Source of the DNA: Shewanella glacialimarina
Lineage (GTDB): Bacteria; Pseudomonadota; Gammaproteobacteria; Enterobacterales; Shewanellaceae
Assembly (NCBI RefSeq): GCF_020511155.1
Contig: NZ_CP041216.1
Location: 1,426,001-1,490,000, forward strand
Length of the DNA stretch: 64,000 nt
Direction of reading: 5' to 3'
Below are positions 37,888 to 46,046 of the stretch, piece after piece. Position 1 is the stretch's first letter. Each line of letters begins with the position of its first letter. The notes below the pieces were generated by a model. It worked only from the letters and a program-made list of their open reading frames with translations, made no database searches and was not told where the DNA came from. The translations under genes were made by a program, and so were the position numbers.

Positions 37888-39159
37888 TTATAACCAGCCA
37901 ATCAGGCTTGAAGGAATAAGCACTTCGGTTACGCTGCGGGCCATTTCACGGAAGTTAGTCATGCGAGAGTCATAACAGGCAAGTCCGTCACCAGGAAGCA
38001 ACACAGGGTTCATCTTATTTGACCAGGGTTGTTGAATAAGGCCATCAATAGAGCGTTCTACCACATCCACTTGATTAGATAATGGATTTTTAGTGATAAG
38101 CAAAATGTAACGTCCAGCGTTAGTTGTTTGTGCACCACCGACACAGTTCGCGGCAATGGCGCCATTCAATAAACGTGTTCCATAAGGAAAACGTGTTGCC
38201 TCACGGTCTACTGCAGATTGACTGTTTGAGCTTGCTGGTTGAGTTAGGTTTGAAATATACACTCGAATACCGGGAGCTGTGATCGGCGATGGTCTGGCTA
38301 GCTCATCATCAAACTGATTACTGCTTGGCACATGGACTTTATCGCCACTCATTAATGTGAACTCTTTGATAGCCTCACCGGTTAATATACCGCTGAGATC
38401 AAGACTATAAATTTGATTATCACGAATAACATTGACTGCGGTTAAGTCGGCATCAGGGCGAATGCCACCAGAGGATCGCAGAGCGGCTTCAATGCTACGT
38501 TCGGTGGCCTGATCGCCGGCATAGTTGCTGCCATCATCTTTCTCTTCAATGGGAAGTTTCTTGTTGATCATGTGTTGACCAGGTTCAAATACGGCACCTG
38601 AAGTCATAATGTTAATTGGCGCCCAGCTGATTGGAACAATGCTAATGCGGATAGCATGTGGCTGCATTAAATTTTCAATAATAAGCTGGTTTTTAATTGC
38701 GCTGTTGAGTTGCGCTAAAGTGAGGTTTTTAGCCACAACAGCCCGCATGTAAGGCAAATAGATATTGCCGTCAGCATCAATCTCAACGGCTTTGCTAAAA
38801 TCATCACCGTTTAAGATACTGATATCTAATTTATCGCCAACAGACAGCTTAAGTTGGGCATTTTTCCATTGAGTTGCTTGTAAACTCGGGTCTAAATGAC
38901 CGATCTTAAAACTGTCTTTAGTTATAACAGCGTTGTTGGCATCGTTCATGGTCAGATGTTCTGCAAGTGTAAATGCAGGGTTACTGGGTCGTTGGGCACT
39001 AATTTGGCGGTCATAGGGCATATTTTGACCAAAGTAATGGCATTCTGTCAGAGTGTCAATTTGACAAATATCTTTGCTAGCAGGTGCATTCGGGGTCACA
39101 CAGCCGGTTAAGCTGGTGCTAAAAATACCGATAAGTGCTGCAAGTTTTGTGTTTGTCAT
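37888..39159 (-). CDS. Wza-like polysaccharide export lipoprotein
   Basis: A 423-residue outer-membrane export protein. The signal peptide ends in a lipobox with Cys20 (STSLTGC). The Poly_export domain follows (about 100-190, SVGDKLDISILNGDDFSKAV, DADGNIYLPYM), then SLBB-like segments (MTSGAVFEPGQHMINKK, LMSGDKVHVPSS). The C-terminal half is longer than usual and ends RSVTEVLIPSSLIGWL, reminiscent of the amphipathic outer-membrane helix of Wza. It probably forms the exit channel for the polymer of this locus. Confidence 0.88.
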   Translation of the reverse strand: MTNTKLAALIGIFSTSLTGCVTPNAPASKDICQIDTLTECHYFGQNMPYDRQISAQRPSNPAFTLAEHLTMNDANNAVITKDSFKIGHLDPSLQATQWKNAQLKLSVGDKLDISILNGDDFSKAVEIDADGNIYLPYMRAVVAKNLTLAQLNSAIKNQLIIENLMQPHAIRISIVPISWAPINIMTSGAVFEPGQHMINKKLPIEEKDDGSNYAGDQATERSIEAALRSSGGIRPDADLTAVNVIRDNQIYSLDLSGILTGEAIKEFTLMSGDKVHVPSSNQFDDELARPSPITAPGIRVYISNLTQPASSNSQSAVDREATRFPYGTRLLNGAIAANCVGGAQTTNAGRYILLITKNPLSNQVDVVERSIDGLIQQPWSNKMNPVLLPGDGLACYDSRMTNFREMARSVTEVLIPSSLIGWL

Positions 39160-39200
39160 AATGTAGCTCCTTAGAATGAATCAATTAAGATAAATGCGAG

Positions 39201-39566
39201 TTAACTGGCAATATCTTCGATGATTGAGCTATAACGTAAGTTGTCTAATGCTTGTTCCTCTGATTCATAAATGTCCATAATATGATGCAAGCGAGTCAGT
39301 TCGATTAATGCCCTAACGCTGGATTTTGGGTTAAGCAGGACAATATTTCCTTGATAACTCATTGCCTGTTTACGGGCTGAAATTAACACTGATAAGCCAC
39401 TTGAATCGATATAATCTAAGTTGCTCATGTCGATGACTAAACGGGTATGGCCTTGATTGATGTAATCTAAAATCGCGGCGCGGTATGTGGGTGTTTGTGC
39501 CATAACCATTTTTGCTGGTAGACGAACCACACTGGCATGTTTTTCTGCTTTTAATTCGAAGTTCAT
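39201..39566 (-). CDS. STAS-domain protein, SypA/anti-anti-sigma type
   Basis: A 121-residue single STAS domain. The phosphorylation loop is IDMSNLDYIDSSGLSVL, with Ser55-Ser56 in the position of the regulatory serine of SpoIIAA/RsbV-type proteins and of V. fischeri SypA. It is the first gene of the polysaccharide operon, behind a predicted sigma-54 promoter. The window also encodes a matching kinase (40544-40936) and PP2C phosphatase (40947-42260). The inferred role is a phosphorylation switch that controls biofilm polysaccharide output, not a sigma factor, since no sigma-factor gene is nearby. Confidence 0.9.
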   Translation of the reverse strand: MNFELKAEKHASVVRLPAKMVMAQTPTYRAAILDYINQGHTRLVIDMSNLDYIDSSGLSVLISARKQAMSYQGNIVLLNPKSSVRALIELTRLHHIMDIYESEEQALDNLRYSSIIEDIAS

Positions 39567-39669
39567 AATGTCACCTCATTTTTTGTTAAATTACCAAGTA
39601 AGATATTTTTGTCGTTTTACATTTAGTTGTAAGGGACGTAAAACAACCTATCTTGCGTGCTTAAGGATT

Positions 39670-39686
39670 AGCAGTAAGCATGCCAA
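39670..39686 (-). promoter_or_regulatory. sigma-54 promoter for the STAS-wza-wzz-wzy operon
   Basis: The minus strand reads TTGGCATGCTTACTGCT: TTGGCA at -24 and TGCT at -12 with GG-N10-GC spacing, about 105 bp before the STAS gene start at 39566. Confidence 0.7.
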
Positions 39687-39736
39687 TGTTTAATTGTCTG
39701 TTTTTGTTAGGTAATTAGTGTTTTTCGATCTGGGTT

Positions 39737-39779
39737 TTGCAAATTGAATATGAAAATTAGCAATATGCAACAGATTGCA
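39737..39779. promoter_or_regulatory. cluster of TTGCA-N3-TGCAA-like activator sites upstream of the STAS gene
   Basis: A 12/13 match TAGCAATATGCAA at 39758-39770, a weak match TTGCAAATTGAAT at 39737-39749 and a half-site TTGCA at 39775-39779. The best site begins 74 bp upstream of the -24 element. Confidence 0.6.
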
Positions 39780-39894
39780 TATACCTCTTTTTAGGGACTT
39801 AAAATCTTGAAATGAGCATTAATAAATAAAAGTCACAACATAGTTAAACGATAGCGAGCACTTGGCATTTGAGTCTTTGTTGGTAATAAATACC

Positions 39895-39913
39895 TTAAAT
39901 CAGTCTGATTTAA
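39895..39913. promoter_or_regulatory. perfect 19-bp palindrome in the STAS/lipoprotein spacer
   Basis: TTAAATCAG-T-CTGATTTAA, nine perfect base pairs around one base, with no T-run after it. It could be an operator for an unknown regulator. The spacer 39567-40165 otherwise holds the sigma-54 promoter, its activator sites and no gene. Confidence 0.45.
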
Positions 39914-40165
39914 CCATTTCGCAGACAAGTTTTTACCCGAGTGGCTCAGTTAAGTAGCTTGTTTCACCTAAATCCGGTTTTACTACTTTCAATGAATGTT
40001 GTTGCAGAGCTGAGGGCGGTCAGCAATATACTGGTAAGTGGGTTATTGGTCATTTATTTAACTAACAAACCTACTCAACCTAGCTTTATTAAATGTAAAT
40101 AATTGGACTCGATAGGTTTCAATTCATAAAATGACTAGCTTAATCAGATTAGTAAAGGTAAAGGC

Positions 40166-40366
40166 ATGTTGCTGAAATCAGTTTGCGGAATGTTAGTTCT
40201 ATTTGGGCTTAGTGCTTGTGCTACTTCACTTCACGACAATAATGATGGTCAGGATAACAGTAACGTGCCGCAGGTCCCAGTTGACAGTGTTGACCCTATG
40301 AGGGAGAACAACGAGCGTCTTATTAAAGAGGGGCGCGAGGATGTGTGGCGAAAAGGCATGAAATAA
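40166..40366 (+). CDS. small predicted lipoprotein
   Basis: A 66-residue protein with a short signal and lipobox LSAC (Cys18), then a polar tail rich in Asp/Asn and ending RENNERLIKEGREDVWRKGM. A purine-rich GGTAAAGG precedes the ATG. It is the only rightward gene between the two leftward operons and has no recognisable domain. Its site inside the polysaccharide regulatory block suggests, but does not show, an envelope role linked to it. Confidence 0.62.
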   Translation: MLLKSVCGMLVLFGLSACATSLHDNNDGQDNSNVPQVPVDSVDPMRENNERLIKEGREDVWRKGMK

Positions 40367-40543
40367 CCTCAACTTGGTATAGAAACGCTTATTAAGCATA
40401 ATATTTAATGGCGTTTATTGAAGTAGTTTTTATTGCCGTTTAATAAAGTCTCAGTGCTGTGGTTGCGACAAGTTGGCTGCGATTTAGGTGCAGCCAAGCT
40501 GATAATTGAGAAAGTTGATTTTGCTGTTATGGTATCTTCCATT

Positions 40544-40936
40544 TTAATGCCTTAATAGGCTCATTCTTAAATGGCTGCCTAATACCGTAGGTTGGTTTAA
40601 AACCTGATCCATCCAGTTATACATAATCCATAATCCTCTGCCATTTTCGGTATTATTATCAGGACAATCTGTTGGCGTTGGCAGCGAGTGATAGGGCGCG
40701 GTATCTAATAAATCGACAATAATTCGGTCGGCATTACAATGCATTAATAAGATGATATTGGCAGCATCACATTCGGTGTGTTGCAAGATATTATTCACCC
40801 CCTCTAAAGTGCAAGTAATAATCTTAAATCTTTGGCGGTCGTTTATCGCGTTATTCAGCATAAATTGGTCTAGCTCAACACAAAACTGTTGTTGTTCAAT
40901 AACTTGATGGTTTAAGTTTAATTGTAAACTATTCAT
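40544..40936 (-). CDS. RsbW-like serine kinase (HATPase)
   Basis: A 130-residue GHKL ATPase of the anti-sigma/serine-kinase type. The N-box is LEGVNNILQH, the D-box region LLDTAPY and the G2 box GRGLWIM. Such proteins phosphorylate STAS partners on serine or bind them. It lies 10 bases downstream of the receiver-PP2C phosphatase gene in one operon. In V. fischeri, SypE joins kinase, receiver and phosphatase in one protein that acts on SypA; here the kinase is separate. Confidence 0.87.
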   Translation of the reverse strand: MNSLQLNLNHQVIEQQQFCVELDQFMLNNAINDRQRFKIITCTLEGVNNILQHTECDAANIILLMHCNADRIIVDLLDTAPYHSLPTPTDCPDNNTENGRGLWIMYNWMDQVLNQPTVLGSHLRMSLLRH

Positions 40937-40946
40937 GTTGCGCTCC

Positions 40947-42260
40947 TTATGCCACGGATAATGGCGAGGGGGTTATTTGAGTTAATAAGTTATTACTCGG
41001 GTCTTTAGCGGTATTCTGTAATTGAGTTGTATTATGTGGTTGGGTAATGGTTGGACTGTGTGTGTTATTTGAAAACAACATAATAGACATGTCATCCTGA
41101 CCATCACCTTGCTTCCAATCGGATAGGGCATGACGGATGTGGTGCATCATGGCATCACCGCTGATGATTTGTTTCAGGCTACAAAGTGTTTTTAATCTTT
41201 GTAGCCCAAACATTCCATGAGTCGGGTTATTCATTTCATAAATCCCGTCGGAAAAAATCATTAACTGTTGATTAGCGTTTAACCTACCTTGCCAATTAAC
41301 GTATTGGGTATTCTCATCTATCCCAATAGGCAAGCTAGATTGCATATTGATTGAGTCACAATTATTTTCACTGATAAGTAGAGGCTGAGGGTGCCCTGCA
41401 TTACACAATTCATATTCACCGGTATTGCAATTCATTTTGCCAATGATCATGGTGGCAAATTGCCCTTGATCACTTGGGTCAAAAAAGACTCGGTTAATAT
41501 ATTCCATCAATAGCTCTGGGCTAGTTCGCCAATCGGCTCTATTAGGGTTAAGCGCCTGGGCTAAGGTAAAACTTTGCATTGCAGCGCCAGCACCGTGACC
41601 TGATACATCAATCAGAAAAAAACCCATCCACTGCTCATTAATTTTGAAACATTGAAACACGTCACCCGCTAACTCACTAGCAGCCTGAAAGTAATGATTT
41701 ACCTGCCATTGTTGTAGGGTGAAACGTTTGGCGGGTAACAAAGAGTGTTGAAGTTGTGCCGCTTGCTTTAGTTCGGCTTTTTTTTCAGCTAATAACTTTT
41801 TAGTTTGCTTGTGCGAGTCATTGAGCGCTTTGTGCTGAGCTTGCATTATTTTTTGAGTTTTAATCAATCGTAATGCAGCTATGACACGAATGATGAGTAC
41901 TCTGGGATCAAAAGGCTTTGCTAAGTAGTCATCAGCACCTGATTGCAATGCATATACGAGATCTTCTGTTTCATTATTGCCTGTCAGCAGCAATATATAT
42001 GGCGTGTAGATTTCGGCTTTCAAACGTTTACAAAGCGCTATGCCGCTAAGATTTGGCATACGCCAATCACTTACCACTAAGTCAATTGCTTGAGTTTGAC
42101 AAATCGCAATGGCTTCTTCTCCATCAGCAGCCTGATGCAATGCCATAGTACAACCATCAAGTTGTACTTTTTGCAAAATGCTGGCAATAAATAAGCGTTC
42201 ACTTGGTGTATCTTCAACAAGCAAAATACTAATTTTATGGGTTGCTTCAGTTAAATTCAT
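40947..42260 (-). CDS. response regulator fused to PP2C-type (SpoIIE/RsbU) phosphatase
   Basis: A 437-residue protein. The N-terminal receiver (about 10-130) has phospho-acceptor Asp65 in LVVSDWRMPN and Lys in LAKPFDP. A coiled coil (about 140-175) links it to a PPM/SpoIIE phosphatase domain (about 185-400) with metal residues in LAGDVFQ, FLIDVSGHGAGA, FSDGIYEMNN and GQDDMSIM. It probably dephosphorylates the STAS protein when the receiver state allows. It heads an operon with the RsbW-like kinase, and a sigma-54 promoter with paired activator sites lies upstream, so the phosphorelay may set the level of the STAS switch enzymes. Confidence 0.93.
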   Translation of the reverse strand: MNLTEATHKISILLVEDTPSERLFIASILQKVQLDGCTMALHQAADGEEAIAICQTQAIDLVVSDWRMPNLSGIALCKRLKAEIYTPYILLLTGNNETEDLVYALQSGADDYLAKPFDPRVLIIRVIAALRLIKTQKIMQAQHKALNDSHKQTKKLLAEKKAELKQAAQLQHSLLPAKRFTLQQWQVNHYFQAASELAGDVFQCFKINEQWMGFFLIDVSGHGAGAAMQSFTLAQALNPNRADWRTSPELLMEYINRVFFDPSDQGQFATMIIGKMNCNTGEYELCNAGHPQPLLISENNCDSINMQSSLPIGIDENTQYVNWQGRLNANQQLMIFSDGIYEMNNPTHGMFGLQRLKTLCSLKQIISGDAMMHHIRHALSDWKQGDGQDDMSIMLFSNNTHSPTITQPHNTTQLQNTAKDPSNNLLTQITPSPLSVA

Positions 42261-42344
42261 CTGTGACTCCAGTTTTCAGTTATGCCTGCATCATTGATTA
42301 TGCAACAGCAAATAAACCACTCCGTGTTTATACCTAATTGGTAT

Positions 42345-42360
42345 AGCAATAGTCATTCCA
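42345..42360 (-). promoter_or_regulatory. sigma-54 promoter for the phosphatase/kinase operon
   Basis: The minus strand reads TGGAATGACTATTGCT: GG and GC are ten bases apart with an ideal TTGCT at -12 and an imperfect TGGAA at -24. It lies about 85 bp before the ATG at 42260. An AT-only 18-bp palindrome (42364-42381) abuts it. Confidence 0.65.
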
Positions 42361-42430
42361 TAATTTAATATTAATATTAAACAATGTCTTACATTTATTA
42401 GTTCTAAGTTGTGATGAATCAATTATCAAA

Positions 42431-42457
42431 TTGCATCGTGCACATTGCAAAATGCAA
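42431..42457. promoter_or_regulatory. tandem TTGCA-N3-TGCAA activator sites upstream of the phosphatase gene
   Basis: TTGCATCGTGCAC (12/13) at 42431-42443 and a perfect TTGCAAAATGCAA at 42445-42457. The pair begins 72 bp upstream of the -24 element. It also lies 74 bp before the divergent histidine kinase gene, for which I saw no sigma-54 promoter. Confidence 0.72.
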
Positions 42458-42530
42458 CAGCGTCATCCATAGTGATTATGTGGTGTAAAATCAAACGTTT
42501 TAGTGGTCAGCTAACAAAGGGAGCAATAAT

Positions 42531-45500
42531 TTGTCTTTTAGATTAAAAACAATTTTAGGCATTGCAATTATCGAGGGCGTGTTGCTTCTTTTATTGGTTT
42601 ATACCAGTGTCAGTTACCTTAAAAAATCAAATCAAACTGAAGTTGAAAAGCGTGCTCAACTGACGGTGAGTTTGTTTTCTGTTGTCGCTAAGGATGCATT
42701 AGTTGACGTTAATAAACCTAAGTTAACCCTTCTTGTAACAGAACTGAGCCAGCAGCAAGAGATTGCCTATGTTTATATTTATAAAGGTGATGACTTAATC
42801 GTTGCTATGCATAAAGAGGATGACACTGCTGTTTGGGGAGGGAATGAGCTTACGTCGTCAAATAAAAATGATCATATTTTTAATATTGAAATGCCAATAA
42901 TTAATCAAAAGAGTGATGTTGGTTCAGTTAAAATTGGCTTTGACCGTTCTGGTTTTGATGCATTACTGCTTCAAGCCTCTACGCGCTTCTTTTCTATTGC
43001 TGCACTTGAAATGCTGCTGGTGGCTTTATTTTCCTGGTTGTTAGGCACCTATTTAACCCGCAATTTATCTCTATTGCAAAATGCATCTAAGTTAATATTA
43101 GACGGCCAAACAGGCGTTCAAATTCCTGTGTCGGGTCAAGATGAAATTGCACAAACAACCATAGCCTTTAATCTGATGGTACGTAATGTCGATGCCAGAA
43201 CACATGCATTAACAGGGGCGAATATTCGCCTGAATACCATTCTAGAGTCTGCCGCTGATGGGTTTATTGTCATAAGTCCTGATGGCGTTATTAGTGAGGC
43301 AAATAAGTCTGTTACAAATCTTTTCGGTTACACTAAAGAAGAGTTAGTGGGTCAAAATGTAGCTAAATTGATGCCCATGAATGAGCGTCCTATGCGCGAT
43401 GGCTATATGAAACGTTATTTAGAAGGGGAGAGTGCGAAAATTATCGGTGTAGGACAGGAGTTAAAGGTCGAGCATAAAGATGGCCGACAGTTTCCAGTTG
43501 AATTATCTATTTCAAAAATGATTATTGATGAGGAAGTTTTATATTTAGGTTTCCTTAAAAACCTTACCGAAATTAAGCTCAATCAAGAAGCTGCTGCTCG
43601 AACTCAGTCGATATTATTAGCGACCTTAGAAGCTAGTCAAGATGCATTAATCACCATAGATATTACTGGTAGTATTGTGGAGTTTAATACCGCAGCGGTT
43701 AAATTATTTGGCTTTAGCCGTGATGAAGTTATCGGTAAGCATTTAGAAGAACTTATTATCCCTAAGGCTTTCCAACAAGCGCATAAAAAAGGCATGGAGC
43801 ATTTTCGCCAAACTGGGCAGGGCGCTGTTTTGCATCAACGTGTTGAGGTTCCAGCTCATAATAAAGCAGGGGAAGAGTTTCCAATTGAGCTTAGGGTGAT
43901 TCCTATTCAATTAGGTGACGATACTTTGTTTACAGCATTTTTGCGTGATATTTCTGAGCAAAAATCCAAAGAAGAAGAATTACGTCTTGCTAAAGAACAA
44001 GCCGAAGCGGGCAGTAAAGCAAAATCGCGTTTTCTGGCAACTATGAGTCATGAGATCCGATCGCCACTGAACGCGGTACTGGGTAGTGTAGAGCTACTGC
44101 TACATTCAACTCTGTTAAAAGAACAGCGTGTATATGCCACTATGGCCAAAGAAGCGGGTGATGCTTTACTCAATACCATCAATGATATTTTGGATTTCTC
44201 TAAAATTGAAGCGGGTCAAATGGTGTTGGAGTCCCATGAGTTTGAACCAGATAAATTAGTGGCTCAGGTATTACAGATTTTAGAAAGTAAAGCACTTGAT
44301 AAAGGGGTGCATCTAGCCAGCTTTATTAACCGTAATGTACCGCAGCTACTGGTTGGTGATCCGCAGCGACTTCGACAAGTTATCCATAATTTAGTTGATA
44401 ATGCGATTAAGTTTTCTAATTCTGGCTGCATTACGGTAGAAATGTGGATACCCGATAGCCACAAAGAACGAGTTGAATTATGTTGTGCGATAACGGATCA
44501 AGGTATTGGCATCAGTGAGGAAGCGCAGGATAAATTATTTGCTGAATTTTCTCAGGTACATGACACCCATACAACTAACTATAATGGTACTGGGTTAGGC
44601 TTGGCCATTAGTGCCGAGTTAGTGCGCATGATGGACGGTACTATATCGGTTGAAAGTGAATTGGGTACAGGCAGTCGATTCAATGTCATGGTGACCCTCA
44701 ATGAAAGCTCTGAAACATCGAGTCATTATGTTCGTTTACCAGAGCATGCTAGGGTATTAATTATCCATCCCAATGAACAGCTGTGTAAATTAGTTAAGAA
44801 GCAATATGTGCAATATGGCGTTGAAACTACCTATATTCATGATGTTGCTGAAGTTTATAAACACGCTGAGATCCGTGGACGATTCGATCTGATTTTAATA
44901 GATGATTCTTGCATGATGACGGTTGATGCTAAGTTGCTGAAAGTATTGAACCAAGAATTTTTACTACCCCAGGGGATTTTGGCAGCGCTCAGCACAGGTG
45001 TAAATGCTCAAATATCACAAGTGTTAAATGACATTGGCATTGAGCAAGTGGTCAATAAACCCCTTAGTCGAGCCATGTTATTGAATTTGATCAGTGGTGC
45101 AACTCAAGAGAGCAATATTGAAATTGAATCACAGGACATTACTGTCTTTCCTACTAATAGTAAAATTTTATTAGCCGAAGATAGTCCTGCAAATCAGATG
45201 GTCGCGGGCACAATGTTAACTAAGCAAGGTGCTGAATTAGCCTATGCCAATAATGGTATAGAAGCAGTTGAAATGGCTCTAGCGGATGATTATGACATTA
45301 TTTTGATGGATATTCGTATGCCTGAAATGGATGGCTTAGAAGCCACCAATAAAATTTTGCAGCATAAACCACAACAAATTATTTTAGCGATGACAGCAAA
45401 TGTGTTTAAAGAAGAATTAGCAGCTTGTACTCAAGCTGGAATGCTTGATTTCATTGGTAAACCAGTTAACAGCAAAGTGCTAATTCAAACGGTGGCGCAG

Positions 45501-46022
45501 TGGTTAAATAATGCAAAGCTACGGCACAATACTGTTAACCCATTACCCAAAATAACCCAAACATTAGACTTACAACTCGCGCCCGATATGGAAGTAAAAA
45601 GTCATCCTAATATTGACCTTCAAATTCCATTGCAGAAGCCAATAAAGGTAGCGCTTTTGGATCATTCTCAAACGCCGATAATCGATATCAATGTGATAAA
45701 CAGCTTAATTGAGGTGATTGGTGAACCCAGTTTGAAAAAAATGTTGGACGTTTTGTGTCAAGAAACCCAAATGCGTATCGACATATTAAATAACATCGAC
45801 GCAAATGATGATTTTAGTAAGATTGAAGATGAAGCTCATACTTTAAAGAGCAGCTCGGGTAGTTTTGGTGTCACAAGATTATATGAAGTGGCCAAAGTAT
45901 TAGAAGCCGCTGCAAGGCTTAAACAGCAGCCAATTAATCCACTAATTGAACAAACTATTAACATTGCAGAGCAAAGTATTGCAGCGATTAAACAAACTTA
46001 TGTATTGAATAAAAAAGAATAA
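42531..46022 (+). CDS. hybrid sensor histidine kinase (PAS-PAS-HisKA-HATPase-REC-REC-HPt)
   Basis: A 1163-residue membrane kinase. Membrane helices at about 7-30 and 153-175 enclose a periplasmic sensor of about 120 residues. HAMP (about 175-225) and two PAS domains (230-345, 355-475) follow. HisKA has His507 in MSHEIRSPLN; the HATPase is about 600-725. A first receiver-like domain (about 735-860) looks degenerate, and a full receiver is at about 880-1000 (LLAEDSPANQ, ILMDIRMPEMDG). An HPt domain carries His in EDEAHTLKSSSGSFG. The start is TTG after AAAGGGAGC. It lies 24 bp upstream of the sigma-54 activator, the likely phosphate acceptor. Architecture resembles SypF/RscS-type biofilm sensors. 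Confidence 0.93.
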   Translation: MSFRLKTILGIAIIEGVLLLLLVYTSVSYLKKSNQTEVEKRAQLTVSLFSVVAKDALVDVNKPKLTLLVTELSQQQEIAYVYIYKGDDLIVAMHKEDDTAVWGGNELTSSNKNDHIFNIEMPIINQKSDVGSVKIGFDRSGFDALLLQASTRFFSIAALEMLLVALFSWLLGTYLTRNLSLLQNASKLILDGQTGVQIPVSGQDEIAQTTIAFNLMVRNVDARTHALTGANIRLNTILESAADGFIVISPDGVISEANKSVTNLFGYTKEELVGQNVAKLMPMNERPMRDGYMKRYLEGESAKIIGVGQELKVEHKDGRQFPVELSISKMIIDEEVLYLGFLKNLTEIKLNQEAAARTQSILLATLEASQDALITIDITGSIVEFNTAAVKLFGFSRDEVIGKHLEELIIPKAFQQAHKKGMEHFRQTGQGAVLHQRVEVPAHNKAGEEFPIELRVIPIQLGDDTLFTAFLRDISEQKSKEEELRLAKEQAEAGSKAKSRFLATMSHEIRSPLNAVLGSVELLLHSTLLKEQRVYATMAKEAGDALLNTINDILDFSKIEAGQMVLESHEFEPDKLVAQVLQILESKALDKGVHLASFINRNVPQLLVGDPQRLRQVIHNLVDNAIKFSNSGCITVEMWIPDSHKERVELCCAITDQGIGISEEAQDKLFAEFSQVHDTHTTNYNGTGLGLAISAELVRMMDGTISVESELGTGSRFNVMVTLNESSETSSHYVRLPEHARVLIIHPNEQLCKLVKKQYVQYGVETTYIHDVAEVYKHAEIRGRFDLILIDDSCMMTVDAKLLKVLNQEFLLPQGILAALSTGVNAQISQVLNDIGIEQVVNKPLSRAMLLNLISGATQESNIEIESQDITVFPTNSKILLAEDSPANQMVAGTMLTKQGAELAYANNGIEAVEMALADDYDIILMDIRMPEMDGLEATNKILQHKPQQIILAMTANVFKEELAACTQAGMLDFIGKPVNSKVLIQTVAQWLNNAKLRHNTVNPLPKITQTLDLQLAPDMEVKSHPNIDLQIPLQKPIKVALLDHSQTPIIDINVINSLIEVIGEPSLKKMLDVLCQETQMRIDILNNIDANDDFSKIEDEAHTLKSSSGSFGVTRLYEVAKVLEAAARLKQQPINPLIEQTINIAEQSIAAIKQTYVLNKKE

Positions 46023-46046
46023 ACTCTAATACTTCAAAGGAATATT

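Noticed and set aside
42458..42530. A sigma-54 promoter for the hybrid histidine kinase gene
   Set aside because: I checked the plus strand between the activator sites and the TTG start; no GG-N10-GC pair with a usable context is present.
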